A DNA stretch of 64,000 nucleotides from Thinopyrum elongatum (Eukaryota; Streptophyta; Magnoliopsida; Poales; Poaceae). Made by a program: the position numbers and the translations under genes. Below are positions 22,164-32,753 of this stretch, piece by piece. How positions within the stretch are numbered: position 1 is the stretch's first letter; every line of letters begins with the position of its first letter. Location: the NCBI GenBank assembly GCA_011799875.1, contig CM022297.1, positions 363,944,921-364,008,920 on the forward strand, read 5' to 3'. The notes beneath the pieces are model-generated. The model did not search any database, had not been told where the DNA came from, and was given only the letters and a program-made list of their open reading frames with translations.

Positions 22164-25162
22164 TCAAGAAAGGTTAGCCTTGCGCGGGAACTGCTGCGCA
22201 AGCTGCTGAGCAAGGCTGTGAGACCGGCCTAGCATGTCGGTCATAGCTTCCAGGTGTAGCTGTTTAGCAATGAGGTTCTCATTGGTGTTCTCCGCAATCT
22301 TTCTTAGAGATAGGACTTCAAGTCGAAGTTGAGTTGCAGAATGCCTTTCTGCTAGAACTTGGGACTGAAGAAGTCGAACTGATTTAGACAGCGAATTCTG
22401 TGAGCTTGTCTAACTGCTAGTCTCAAGTAACTTGAACACTGCATCAAGACAAGACTTTGGGGTTGTCTCGCTATCTTCAAGATGTTTTGCCTTCTATGCT
22501 GCAATATATGTTGGGTTTGTCTCACAGCCTTCAGCAGACTTGTGCATGCCATCAGGCATATCACCCTGAAACAAGCAGAGAGATGACAGGTTTTGCATGT
22601 GTATAAACAAAGATGATAACTGTGCTGTCAATTCCATCCAATTTCAAATTAGAAAATAAAGAGTAAGTTCAAAATATCAATAGCATAATTTGGCATTGTT
22701 CATAATGCGGGGAGCTTCACCACACTACTGGATTACCATGTCAACAAAACAAGCATAGATAAAGGGCAAAGACAATCATTGTATCTATTTTGGTTAATGT
22801 GCATGGCATGTTGTTCATATCATCAGTCACATCAGTAAGATAAAACAGGAGATGACAAGGTGCAAACGTGGGCTGCTTCACCACACACTGGATTATAGAT
22901 CCACAAAAACAAGCATACATATAGGGAGTATTGAGTAATGGTCATGGTATGAATAAGGAATTTGGTTTTACAAGTAAAACTTGGAACTTACAGTTGTTGC
23001 GAACATGCATTTTGATAGAAACAGCAAACTAAACAGCAGTTACCGATAGGGAGTATGAGCAAATTAAACATCAGTTGAGGATAAAGGCTTTAGAAGGACT
23101 GACTTACATTAACAGTTAACACCGGCTTTATAATGCTCTTCTCCATGTCAAGGGAAGGATAACTCAAGAATTTCAGCACAGAATCTTCTTCATAAGCATT
23201 GCCTGTACTCTACATTTTGTAGAGAGTAATTATAGATATGATAATACTGGAAGGGATAGAGGATAATGAAGATAAGATGCAGATTGATGCTACATAATCA
23301 ACTACCAATCCCTGGAAGTACAAGCGTTACAGGACAAAATGTACTGACAAGAGCAATGGGCTACACTTCTGCACTGGCATTGTCTGTGTATTCAACTTTT
23401 TGGTAAGATTAAATATAGATCTGATATTTTTTAGTAAATGATGGGCAAGGGAGATAAGATGCAGAATGCTACATAATGAACCAATCCCTCTTCCCATAAT
23501 ATAAGAGTGTTTTGAACACTGGTGTATTGTACAAAACGCTCTTATATTATGGGACGGAGGGAGTAGTTGTTAATGTAAGTACAGTGATAGATGACGTTCA
23601 GTCCTTACAAGAGGACTGCAGAGCTAAACCTCTTCAAAAGCATTGGGTTGATTCTAAATTTATGTAAGAGTCGATACGGATCTTATAATGTCCGCCAAAT
23701 GGAGGATAACGAGGCTAACATGTGCAGTGATGCTACATAATCAACCAGCTATGAAAGTAAGTATGGTCATACAGAGCAAGAGGTACTCACAAGGGCAATG
23801 CAGTGTGCAGTATAGTTGCGAGATTCTGTGGTCCCTTGAGAATGAATGTTCTTCTGCAAACAGTTTTCGTACAAGTGAGACGTTAAGGCACATGCAGAAA
23901 TGTAGTTCAAATTGTGATGTGATATCATAGACAGTATCTTACGCTGCAGACGAGACCAATGTGTAACAAGATTATTCCAGTCACTGTCTGATAAATGTAG
24001 CACCGGAGACTTTACAGAAATTTCGTTTAGAGGCTTGCCATCGAAGTGCGCTTGCCTTAGGTAGGAACGATACTTCATCAACGAGTGCTTGAAAAGCGCA
24101 ACCAACCCTTGCTCGTCTTGACTATCCAGTTTGGTCCTCGCCTATTTAAAAGAATGAAATCTTGTGTCTTCTGTCAGCAGAAACATATGCAGTAATTACC
24201 ATGAATAACATTAGTACATTACTTACGCGTAAGTTGCGGAGGAAGATTGAAAATTGTTCTTTGTCTGTGGTATAATCTTTCCATGAAGGAAAGATGCGCA
24301 CAAAGTTCCTGACAAAAATATAAGTTTCGTCTTGTAAACTGGGAAGAAGTGGAACATGAGTCCTATTTGCTGCAATTGGGGCTCTCTCTCATTCGAAAAG
24401 GGATTTGACAACTAGATTTGGTGTACTCTTTGCTGGAATGGGGGTTTTACGTCGTAGAGCTGGTGCTATGTCAACTGGCATCATCATACTATTTGCGGCA
24501 GTTGGGGTCTGCTGAGTTGGGGCATCAGAGATGACCAGTGTAGTAGGGCTAGAGTCTGCTAGAGTTGTGGCCGTGTTTTCTGGGTCTGGTGATATTGCAA
24601 CTACACTTAATGGGCTATTTGATTTATCAGGTGTCACTACCTTTTCCAAATACTTTGTTCGTGCTCCTCCGCGATCAGCAATCGCCCTCTTCCTTTTGAA
24701 CGTCTGATGCACAAGAACAACATTTGAATGGATAAATATGGTATGATGACAGATGGAATATGTACTGAAAATGGATAGGCAAGGCGTATTCACATACACA
24801 TTGTGTAAACTAAGCTAATGACAGTGCAACGAAGTAGAAGCAATGCAAATCATCAGTTGCAAGATATGTGCGACCAATATAACCTTGGAAAGTTAGAGCA
24901 AGCACCTTGATGGGTGAATAAGATAGGGCATCTGCCTCTGACTCCTCCACTAGGGAGCTACATTGACTTAGGTCTCGCTCTAGTTCAGAATCACTGTTAG
25001 GATCATATTCTGAGCATGAATCTGTAGGTGGAGAGCGTTTGCATTGCATTGCATCCAGACTTGATTTCAGTCCCTTAATGCCAAGTTTGACAGCCATGGC
25101 ATTGTTCTGCTTTATTCTTTTCATGCGTGCAAGCTCATAATCATTATGATGTTGTTCAGTAT
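22164..25162 (-). pseudogene. TnpA-like CACTA protein A (Transposase_24-type), with stop codons
   Basis: A leftward multi-exon gene, with predicted exons at about 25162-24906, 24703-24227, 24141-23943, 23853-23792, 23202-23109 and 22565-22164, most with AG acceptors and GT donors. Early residues resemble CACTA N-termini (DYELARMKRIKQNN). The middle exons carry the Transposase_24-like domain: FVRNFVRIFPSWKDY, then YRSYLRQAHFDGKPLNE and SDSDWNNLVTHWSRLQRK. The last exon encodes a Leu-rich coiled-coil-like tail. In-frame stops occur at 24389-24391 (TGA), 22494-22496 (TAG) and 22410-22412 (TAG), so it is inactive unless they are spliced out. TnpA-type proteins bind subterminal repeats and assist excision. 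An alternative exon model could move one or two boundaries. Confidence 0.72.
23486..23563. mobile_element. Short Stowaway-type MITE in a TnpA-A intron
   Basis: A fold-back of about 78 bp runs from CCCTCTTCCCATAATATAAG to its near-perfect inverse CTTATATTATGGGACGGAGG and ends GGAGTA. The terminus and the TA at the right flank fit the Tc1/Mariner-derived Stowaway group. The left end is slightly decayed. Confidence 0.75.
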
Positions 25163-25890
25163 CTGAGATTCATGAAAACATAAAAAATAGTCAGATTATC
25201 TATGGAATGCATTGCGGATTCAACTCGAAAAGTGTCTCCCTATAAACCCCTGCGTATGCAAAGTTCACCCCCCCAACCGTGCTGACTAGACCACACACAG
25301 AAATACAAACCTCTTATGTCTCTATAACAGGCAGACACACATTTCAAAACTGAAGTAGGAACATTAGAATCATATCAAATTCGTATTTGAACAAATAAAC
25401 TAAGGAATTATGAGTGGCATAATGTTTAGCTTCAAGGGTGGAGTGCTGGTAGTGCGACACAAAACAAGTACGCAGATTGTATTCCATGTAAAAGATCGTA
25501 GTCTATGTAAAAGGTGGAAATGGGGAGGGGCGTTTTGGCTCCCGGGTCCAGATGATCCCGAAATCTGGGCCGTGGGTTTGCACTGTGGGATCTGTGTCAG
25601 GCATTATCCAGTTTGATATACTAGTCCAGAATAAGAGGGAATACACACGCGTGGGGTCCTGTACGTAGAGCATCAGCGAACGGCAGGGGCTCCGCGCGCG
25701 GGGCTCCGTTAACGGCGGGTGAGCGAGCAGCCGTTTCTCAAACAGGTCGCGCCGTCTGCAGATGTTTAGTACTGTACGTTCCTGGACCCACAAGTCAGCC
25801 AGGGCGCAAAAAAAAAGAATGAATGCATCCCCGTCCACCACAGGTTGCGACCTCTGTTTTGGGGAAAAAGGGGATCGGGACCGGGGAGCA
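25163..25890. promoter_or_regulatory. Divergent intergenic region between TnpA-A and the FAR1-like gene
   Basis: No coding capacity is supported. Positions 25330-25490 resemble 29900-30060 (shared pieces such as TAGGAACATT, GTATTTGAACAA and GTTTAGCTT), so this is an upstream segment that has been copied in the element. The GC-rich part at 25660-25760 (CCGCGCGCGGGGCTCCG) looks like a promoter or 5' leader for one or both of the divergent genes. No TATA box is convincing. Confidence 0.4.
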
Positions 25891-27554
25891 ATGGAGTTGG
25901 GTGGGCACCGGCGGCGGAGAGCTTCTCAGATTTGCGACGGCGCGGGCATGTCTATGGATTTTCCCGTCTCTCCGGCAAGTAAGATAACCCTGCATTCAAA
26001 CGAAATTTTATTCTTTCGATTTAGTAGGTAGTGTCAAGACTGACAGAGGGTGGATGAACACCCACAGGCTGCCAATCTTCCCCGACGAGGAGGCAAGCGC
26101 TGCGGCCCTAATGGAGTTGATTGGTGCCGCCGGCCGCGGAGACGATGAATCGGCCAATGGGTCCCGGGGGGCTGTGGTCGGCGGATTTGGCCATGGGTCA
26201 TACGGGCAGATGCTGAACGAAGGGATGTGCAGCGAGGAGAGAACTGTAGCTGCGCCCCCGTGTCTGAGTTCAGCGAGAGCGAGGGGGACAATGAAGAATC
26301 TCTTGACCAGGCGGAGGGAGGAGCACATTTTGATGGAGACCAGGAGGCTGTAATTCAGGATCGAACTGACAGTGGTGATGGAGGTTCTGCTCAATCAACA
26401 GGCAAGGTTGATCGGCAAAGCCCCTGGCTGGGCAAAGAGGTAAGAAGCATCTGCCTACAGTAAGTTGTTTGGATGCAGTTGATAATCTGAAAATTTGAGA
26501 ATGGCTAGCAGTTTAGTCTAGCTTAGCGTAAAATGCAGTGGTTCAGTACAGCTAGGTTAGTCTGATTAATGTGAGCGAAATGTAGCTATCCATTTTGATA
26601 TCAGGCTGGTAGGCGTCTTGCCATGTCTTATAGTCTGTCATTTTTTCATGATTTGCTGTATCCTAAGATGAAAATGGAAGTACTGGAACTTGCATATTTA
26701 ATTGTTGTGGAAAACCACAAGGAATAAAATTTGGTCTGTTCTTTTTTTGTTTGCAGAGTAAGAGTCGGCAATCAACCACCGGACAGAGCTCCATGCCCGG
26801 AAAGGGTAGGCGCGCTCGAGCAGACTATCAGAGTAAGAGTCGGCAAAAGCCGCCTGAATGCAGAGAAGACAAAGTGTATGCAAGAAGTGGTTTGCGGCTG
26901 TTCGGTTAGTTTCCAGTCATCATTTGAGAGATGCGAAAACACTACTGGAAAACATAACGAGTAGCTGCAGCTAATTTGATTGTGTTTGATGTTCGTGTTT
27001 CCGACAGGGCAAACCGACAAAGGAGAAACAACAGGTCATGTCGCTGCGAGTGTCCGGCCATGATCAGACTGCTTAGAACATCGGATAATGGCTGGTACAT
27101 TACAGAACACAGGGCGAACCACAACCATGCTTTGACGCAGACATGCGGGGAGAAGGTGAATTGGCCATCGCACAAGCATATAGATGTATACACAAAGGAT
27201 CTGGTCAAGCAGCTTCGGCAGAACAATGTCAATGTAACAAAAGCGTACAGTATAATATCAAGTTTTTTTGGGGACGTCGATAAGGTTCCATTTACCAAAA
27301 GGACACCGCGCAACTTATGCGGCAAGATTAACAAGGAGCAAGCAGAGGATGTGAGGAAGACAATTGATATCTTTGCTGACATAGCCGCTAAAGACCAAGA
27401 GTTCGTTTTCAGGGTGCAGAATAATAGCAAGGTTTTTTTTGGAGACGTAGATAAGGTTCCATTCACAAAAAGAACTCCTAGAATCTGTGTTGGCTCCCTC
27501 AATCAGCTGGCCGAGCTCTGGTGTGCTCACATCAGGCTTGGCTTGGAGCGCTGA
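25891..27554 (+). pseudogene. FAR1/FHY3-related gene fragment, frameshifted and truncated
   Basis: The FAR1 DNA-binding (WRKY-GCM1 zinc-finger) region is clear in 26976-27554: CRCECPAMIRLL, GWYITEHRANHNHALT and TCGEKVNWPSHKHIDVYT, then TKDLVKQLRQNN and LCGKINKEQAEDVRKT. An upstream exon ends QEVVCGCS at 26904 with donor GTTAGT; its partner exon starts at 27008 with GKPTKEK. One extra base near 27024-27029 is needed to explain the change of frame into CRCEC. Upstream exons (about 25891-25979 and 26040-26440) encode a Ser/Glu/Asp-rich disordered N-terminus. The MULE-transposase-like and SWIM parts of a full FAR1 protein are missing. FAR1 proteins are MULE-derived transcription factors; this copy lies head to head with TnpA-A inside CACTA sequence, so capture is likely. 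Confidence 0.75.
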
Positions 27555-27818
27555 CAGCTCCACCTTCTACATGGTATGTACCCAAGTTCATCTGCATCTG
27601 CTCTCACTTTTCTAGATTTGTTCCTATTACAAAATGCTTAGCTTCAATCTATTTCATTACTAGTGGGAGGGTTGAGTAGATGGTGAAGTTAGCCATGGGC
27701 TTGAGGGGGAGAACGCTGTCGCCGAATCGTATCTGCAAGCGGACCAGGAGGTAGTCAGTCTTGTGCGAGGACGATTCAGGATAGGTTCGCGAGATTAGGA
27801 AGATCTATTAATTAAGCT

Positions 27819-28124
27819 GTGAAATACTGCACTTTGCGCTTCAGGCTGAGTAGAGTTATTTTGATTTTATGGACGCAGGTGCCGCCGCCGGCGGAGTTCG
27901 ATCTACACAGAGCACTCGCGGAAGCTGCAGGGGTAGATCAGGACGACGTTGAGCACGCCGAAGAAGTTGTAGCACAGCACGATCCCGACGCCGAGCCACA
28001 TCTTGTCGAGGCGGAGAAGCTGGTTATTGAAGAGTATGAGGAGGCTGTGATGGTTTGGGTGACAAACGAAGAATCAGAGAGCGAAGAAGAAATGTCTAGC
28101 CACAAGCGTCGTCACGTGTGCTAG
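27819..28124 (+). CDS. Hypothetical acidic protein fragment
   Basis: The frame from 27819 reads through a possible acceptor (GACGCAG at about 27876) into about 80 residues rich in Glu, Asp and Ala (DQDDVEHAEEVV, EEYEEAV, ESESEEE) and ends HKRRHVC. I do not recognise it. It could be the last exon of the FAR1-like locus or of another captured gene. The opposite strand at about 27885-28025 reads as a hydrophobic segment, so the coding strand is uncertain. The flanking 27555-27818 shows no clear gene, though the minus strand at about 27690-27770 is also open. Confidence 0.25.
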   Translation: MKYCTLRFRLSRVILILWTQVPPPAEFDLHRALAEAAGVDQDDVEHAEEVVAQHDPDAEPHLVEAEKLVIEEYEEAVMVWVTNEESESEEEMSSHKRRHVC

Positions 28125-28328
28125 ACTAGGAAACAAGTCAATCGACCAGTTGGCTAGGTTTTTACAATTAAGTGCATGTTTTTTGTGTTCATGCCACGGT
28201 GTATTTTGCTGGGCTCTTCTTAGTGTCCATTGCTTGGTGGGGCTGTCTTCTAAAAAGTTGACACTCAAGCGTGGCAGATGAATTAGCTTTGCTATTAATG
28301 TTCAACTATGTCATTTCGGATGAACTGA

Positions 28329-28674
28329 GAGGGTGCTTGGATACGTTTTAGTCTCGTGACTAGAAGTAGTGGGGCTAAAACTTGCTAGCCTCACCCATGC
28401 TTGGATCCAAATACTAAAGAGACTAAAATCAAGTTAATGAGCATTTATTATCCTCCAAACCCTTCAATCCAGAACTCGCATGTGTTAAAGGAGAGGAGTT
28501 AAATGAGGAGAGAGAGGACTAATCCACATTTTAGTAGGGGTATCCCTGACTAAAAAAAATTAGTCTCAAGACTTGTTTTAGCCCCTCTTTAGTCAGGGGT
28601 GCTTGAAACTTTTGCCTCTTAAAGAGACTATTTTTAGTCAGACTAAAATAAGTCCCTTGGATCCAAGCACCCTC
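28329..28674. mobile_element. PIF/Harbinger-type MITE (346 bp)
   Basis: The ends GAGGGTGCTTGGAT and ATCCAAGCACCCTC are inverted repeats, flanked by TGA on both sides (28326-28328 and 28675-28677). A 3-bp duplication with such a terminus fits PIF/Harbinger-derived (Tourist-like) MITEs. Internal sequence has further partial self-complementarity built on TTTTAGTC/GACTAAAA units. There is no coding capacity. Confidence 0.82.
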
Positions 28675-28677
28675 TGA

Positions 28678-30199
28678 ATCGTGCAGAGGAAGGCGATGGT
28701 TCGGGGGAGGGGGTAGTAAATATCTAGCGTTGACGGTCGCCGTTTAACTTCCAGTGGTCCAGTTGTGACGCGCCGTTTGAACATATCCGTCCAACTCCAT
28801 CTGGACTGGAGCGGCGTTACACTGGAGATTCGCTTCCGTACAACTGATTGGTGGGCCAGGCCTTGTACTATTTAATCGAAATACAGAAGTGAATACTTGC
28901 CAGTGTGGGAATCGCAGCGCACGGGTGTGGTCCAGATTTCGGGAGCATCTGGGCCCAGGAGCCGAATTGCATTTCCGGTGGAAATGACACTTTCTTTCTA
29001 TACAATGCAGTGTTCGTTGCCCACACATGATGAAAGAGATCACACAGAGAAATACTATTCACTCATGTTTACGGTTACAGTATTTTGAAACAGGGTGGTC
29101 CACCCTAAAAGAATATTGACAACAAATATGACAAGGCAAGCATAGAGGTAGTCAATCAATCATTACTTGTGAGCTTACTAGGACAAGTATGCAGAATTGT
29201 AACTGCAGTAAGAGACCGTCCAAAATCTGAATTAAGAAGTTGGTCTAGCACTTATTGTTTGCAACTAATCGACGTGAATAATTGGATATCATATCGAATG
29301 AGTAAGAAAGACAAGTAAAATTGTCAACAGATCTGGCCTGCAGTAGTAATCTGGGTCAATGTCACTATGACCAACAATCCAAAATGACTAGTGTCTGTTC
29401 CTAGGGCCGGAATTTTGAAACCCTGTGAACTTTACAGGTACTAAAGATTACTGAAATACATCTAAACCATTAAGTGTAGGTAGCACTCAGTACACAACAA
29501 ACCCTAATGACAGTCATGCCTAATGAGTAATGAATCAATTAGAAAATGGGTGATGAGAAGTGAATGCTGAGTGTTGAGGACGTATCTCAGGATAAATCGG
29601 GTTGGCTTAGTGGCTGCTGCACGCTTGAGCCCTGAACAGACTGGGAAGGTAGGCACGGCGGCGCGCCCGGGCAGCGGTGACGCTGTTGGGCGAGCAGCTC
29701 CTGACCTCCTGTTAGTCCGGCGTCTCCTCCTAGAGTCATGCCATCCGGGGACGGCAAGTCGCCGGCGAGGCAGACGGCTGGGGGCGAGTAGAGATCGGAA
29801 GCGCAGCAGAACGGAGGGGAATCGGGGCTTGGGCCGACCCAAAATCCCAGGGTGGGCCGCGGCCCACCGTTGACACCCTGTAGATCCACACCCGAGTGGC
29901 GTACATGCATTTTCGAAACTAAATTAGGAACATTTAGCTGACCAATTAAACGACTCTGTTTTAATAATATCATATTCATATTTGAACAACTAAGCTTGTT
30001 TAGCTTGATGGGTGGAGCAGTGCTATTATGATACGAAGCACGTATGCTGATCGTATAGTGATCATAAAAGGGGGGAAACCCTAAGCATGATCAATTAAAC
30101 CCTATTATGACTATGCCATGGCAGATTTGAAGCTGCAAACCGCAGAAATGCTATTTAGCAACCATTGTTTGCTTCGAACTAAGAACTAAATTCTAAGAG
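28678..30199. other. Non-coding CACTA-A sequence
   Basis: I find no supportable gene. GC-rich 29620-29880 is open on both strands without family features. Positions 29900-30060 are a diverged copy of 25330-25490, the segment upstream of TnpA-A, which suggests a lost or replaced TnpA-like gene to the left of this point. Confidence 0.45.
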
Positions 30200-31640
30200 C
30201 TGAAAACAAAGTACAATAACCAAGTTACGATCTATTTTCTGGTTGAGATCAAAAAGTTGAGCAGATATGAAGTAGTACCACCTCTCTTGCGGTGCCGGGT
30301 AGGCATCGGGGATGCGATGGCTGGCGGTGGCGTTGAAGCAGATCTGCGACGGTAGACGGGTGCATCGGGGGATAAGTCCCATTGCGGTGGACGAGAAGGT
30401 CATGGGAGCGGCCCCGGCAAGGAGGACGACGGCGCCGATGAAGCGAGAGGATGCGATGCAAGGCTCCTGGTCCATCGCCATGGATGAGAAACGTCCATCT
30501 CTAGCAGTGGACAACGCGGTCTTGGTAGGCGCTCCGGCATGGTGGAGGACGGCAGCGATGGATGGGGTGGAGGACGGCGGCGATGGATGGGGTGGCGGAT
30601 AGAGGAGGCTGGTGTGGGGATGGTGTTCTAGCGCGGACGGTGTATGAATGGGAAAATGGAGGGAGAGGTATGGGGAACCATGTTTTTGGGACGCGTCTGT
30701 TTGAAATATGGGAAAGTTACGAACTTAGCCCCCGTTTAAAATTTGGACGTCTCGTCGGTTGGGGATAGGACGGTAATCTCGCATCTCCCCAATATTTGCC
30801 CAGAGCGATTTCGGGCGACGAGAGGGTGTTTTGGCGCCCATGGTTGGCGCCCATGGTGTATGAACGGGGCTGACAGGTAGGGCGGTTGTGTCACGTCTGA
30901 GTGAAGTTACAAACCTGCCCCTATTGAAAATATTTGCCTACATCGATTTCGGCCGAGTCGAGTTTGTTTTGCCGCCCACCGTGTATGAATGGGGAAATGG
31001 AGGGAGAGACAGAGGTCTTTCGAACGAGCTTGAATCAAATGTGTTTTGCCGCCCACGTTTGACGCCCACCGTGTCTGAATGGGCTCAGAGGCGGTCGTGT
31101 CACATCTAATTGAAGTTACTAACCTACCCCCTATTGAGAGCAGTGGAAATCGGGCCGATGGATTGTCCGTGCAAGGGGTAGATAGTAATTTCCATCTTGC
31201 AAACACTGGCTTCGGGCAGCCGACGTGGGAGTGGACATTTTGCCGCTTCTTTCGAATTTTGGGACAATAAGCATCCACGTTTACCCTGGCAACTAAATTC
31301 GAATCCATTTTGTATTCTTATACGAATCTTTATAAATCTTTCTATCTGTTTTTATATATCTTCAAAAGCACAACAAAGATGTATTCCACTGTCATATATG
31401 AATATGATTTACAAACATCGATACTCGAATTTAGAAGCTAGAATCCAGTTTAAGATGAATTCGAATATTTGAAACCACTTTATGTCCAACTCAAGTGTCA
31501 CACGCAGCATAATGTGTACTCCCATTTAGATATGTACACAAGCGATGTCTCAAGATTCAAAATACCGAGTCAAGCAACCAATAATGTACAAAACTAACAG
31601 ACATATAAACACTTATAGAGTATATGGATCAATAATATCA
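30200..31640. repeat. Non-coding segment shared with CACTA-B (copy 1)
   Basis: It is similar along its length to about 41000-42500. Shared landmarks in order are a GCGGTGGACG-rich block, GTGTATGAATGGG, GGGGAACCATGTTT, GGGACGCG, GGTAGGACGGTAATC-like, GAGCGATTTCGG, a TACAAACCT block and an AT-rich tail with GATTTACAAA and CCACTTTATG-like pieces. A short tandem repeat (GGATGGGGTGGAGGACGGCG-type units) lies at 30550-30600. In CACTA-B the segment is upstream of the TnpA-like gene, so it is probably promoter or leader sequence. Confidence 0.6.
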
Positions 31641-31984
31641 ACTAACATACATAAGCCAGGCCGCTGTACTTTTTTTGCTAGAAGAGCATCATTTTTTTAG
31701 CGAAGCTAGTACATCATCTTGGCTCTTTCAGATGCGTGCCACTTAAGGACCATCTATAATATTATTATTGCTGAATGCACATTCAACCCGATGGCATATT
31801 TGTAGGTCTGGCACATCAATCAAAATGAAATGTCTCAGAGTCTTATCAATTAATACAGACTCGTGCTAAAAAAAATTACAAACCAAAAAACAAAAAAAAA
31901 TTATTACATGATCTCTAAAACAAGTGGTTTGATCGATTACATGAACAAACAACACAAAGGTTATTCAACGATGGAAAAAACATT
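31641..31984. other. AT-rich non-coding sequence
   Basis: Nothing gene-like is seen. It contains A- and T-runs (31668-31700, 31866-31905) and lies immediately downstream of the TnpA-like 3' exon on the minus strand, so it may hold that gene's 3' UTR. Confidence 0.5.
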
Positions 31985-32753
31985 TCACCTATGATTTACC
32001 AAGTGGGAATTTAATTTTCTTTTTTCCTTCAGGACCTTAACAATGCGGTCAGTCTCAGCTTGCTTCATTTTGAAATCCACCAAATATTTAATGGTTGTCT
32101 TGAGTACTGCTTGTGATTGTGTTGTTTGCTTCCTCAACATGTCAACTTCATCTCTAAGTGCAGAAGCAGAATCTCTTTCTACCAATAGTTTATCCTCTAG
32201 AGCATCAGCAGTTGGAAATTCATGATGCACGATTGGGCCGGTGCCACTGCTGTGGGATGATACAACGTCCATGGGGACCTCGCTCTTTGATCTTGGGCTA
32301 ATCTGTTTTGCCATTGAAGTTCCGATTGGATTTCGAAAAGTTGAAGTTAGCAAAACATCTCAACTGGGAGTTAGAACAGCAAACCACTTAAACAAACAAG
32401 GAATTAAAGAGTTTCGATTGGACGCTGAAAAGTATTTATTAACATCATTGTAACCGGTTGTAGCAGCAAAGCAGTTAAACAAACAAGTTTTGTAAAAGGT
32501 ACCTGTTGTGGCATTGGAGTTTCTCTTGGATCCTGAAAAGTTGAGTAGCCAGTAACATGATTAGAGCAACCGGTTGCAGCAGCAAAGCAGATAAACAAAC
32601 AAGTTTTGCAAAAGGAACCTGTTGTGGCATTGGAGTTTCTCTTGGATCCTGAAAAGTTGAGTAGTCAGTAACTTGATTAGAGCAACAAGTTACAGCAGCA
32701 AACCTGTTACGCAAATATATTTTTGAAAATGTACCTGCTGTGCAATTGGACTT
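31985..32753 (-). pseudogene. 3' end of a second TnpA-like gene with reiterated 30-nt exons
   Basis: On the minus strand, 32640-32611 and 32529-32500 (approximate) encode the same ten residues, DPRETPMPQQ, each preceded by TTTTCAG and followed by GTACC- or GTTCC-type donors. Degenerate versions lie near 32750 (cut by CACTA-B), 32415 and 32325. The last begins the terminal exon with NPIGTSMAKQ, then about 110 residues ending at a TGA at 31985. That exon has a heptad-like coiled coil (EDKLLVERDSASALRDEVDM, then QTTQSQAVLKTTIKYLVDFK). Coiled-coil tails also end TnpA-A and TnpA-B but the sequences differ, so this is a separate paralogue. Its 5' part was separated by CACTA-B or lost. Confidence 0.6.

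Larger units (their letters stand above)
20660..32753. mobile_element. CACTA transposon A (left portion, interrupted by CACTA-B)
   Basis: It begins with CACTACAAAAAAAACACTTC inserted in a Gypsy 3' LTR; CACTA elements make 3-bp duplications and the left flank is CAA. It carries subterminal repeats, a TnpA-like pseudogene reading toward the terminus, a FAR1-like pseudogene reading away, and further TnpA-like material. CACTA-B begins at 32754 with the same terminus in the same direction, which suggests nested insertion. Its right terminus is not in the window, so the true extent is unknown and parts of 25-32 kb may come from other insertions. Confidence 0.75.

Noticed and set aside
26940..26952. 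CACTACTGGAAAA, resembling a CACTA terminus
   Set aside because: It sits within the FAR1-like gene region with no subterminal repeats, no inverse partner and no target duplication.
29504..29979. Overlapping ORFs on both strands near 29.5-29.9 kb
   Set aside because: A GC-rich island with open frames on both strands and no family motif; I cannot support a gene.
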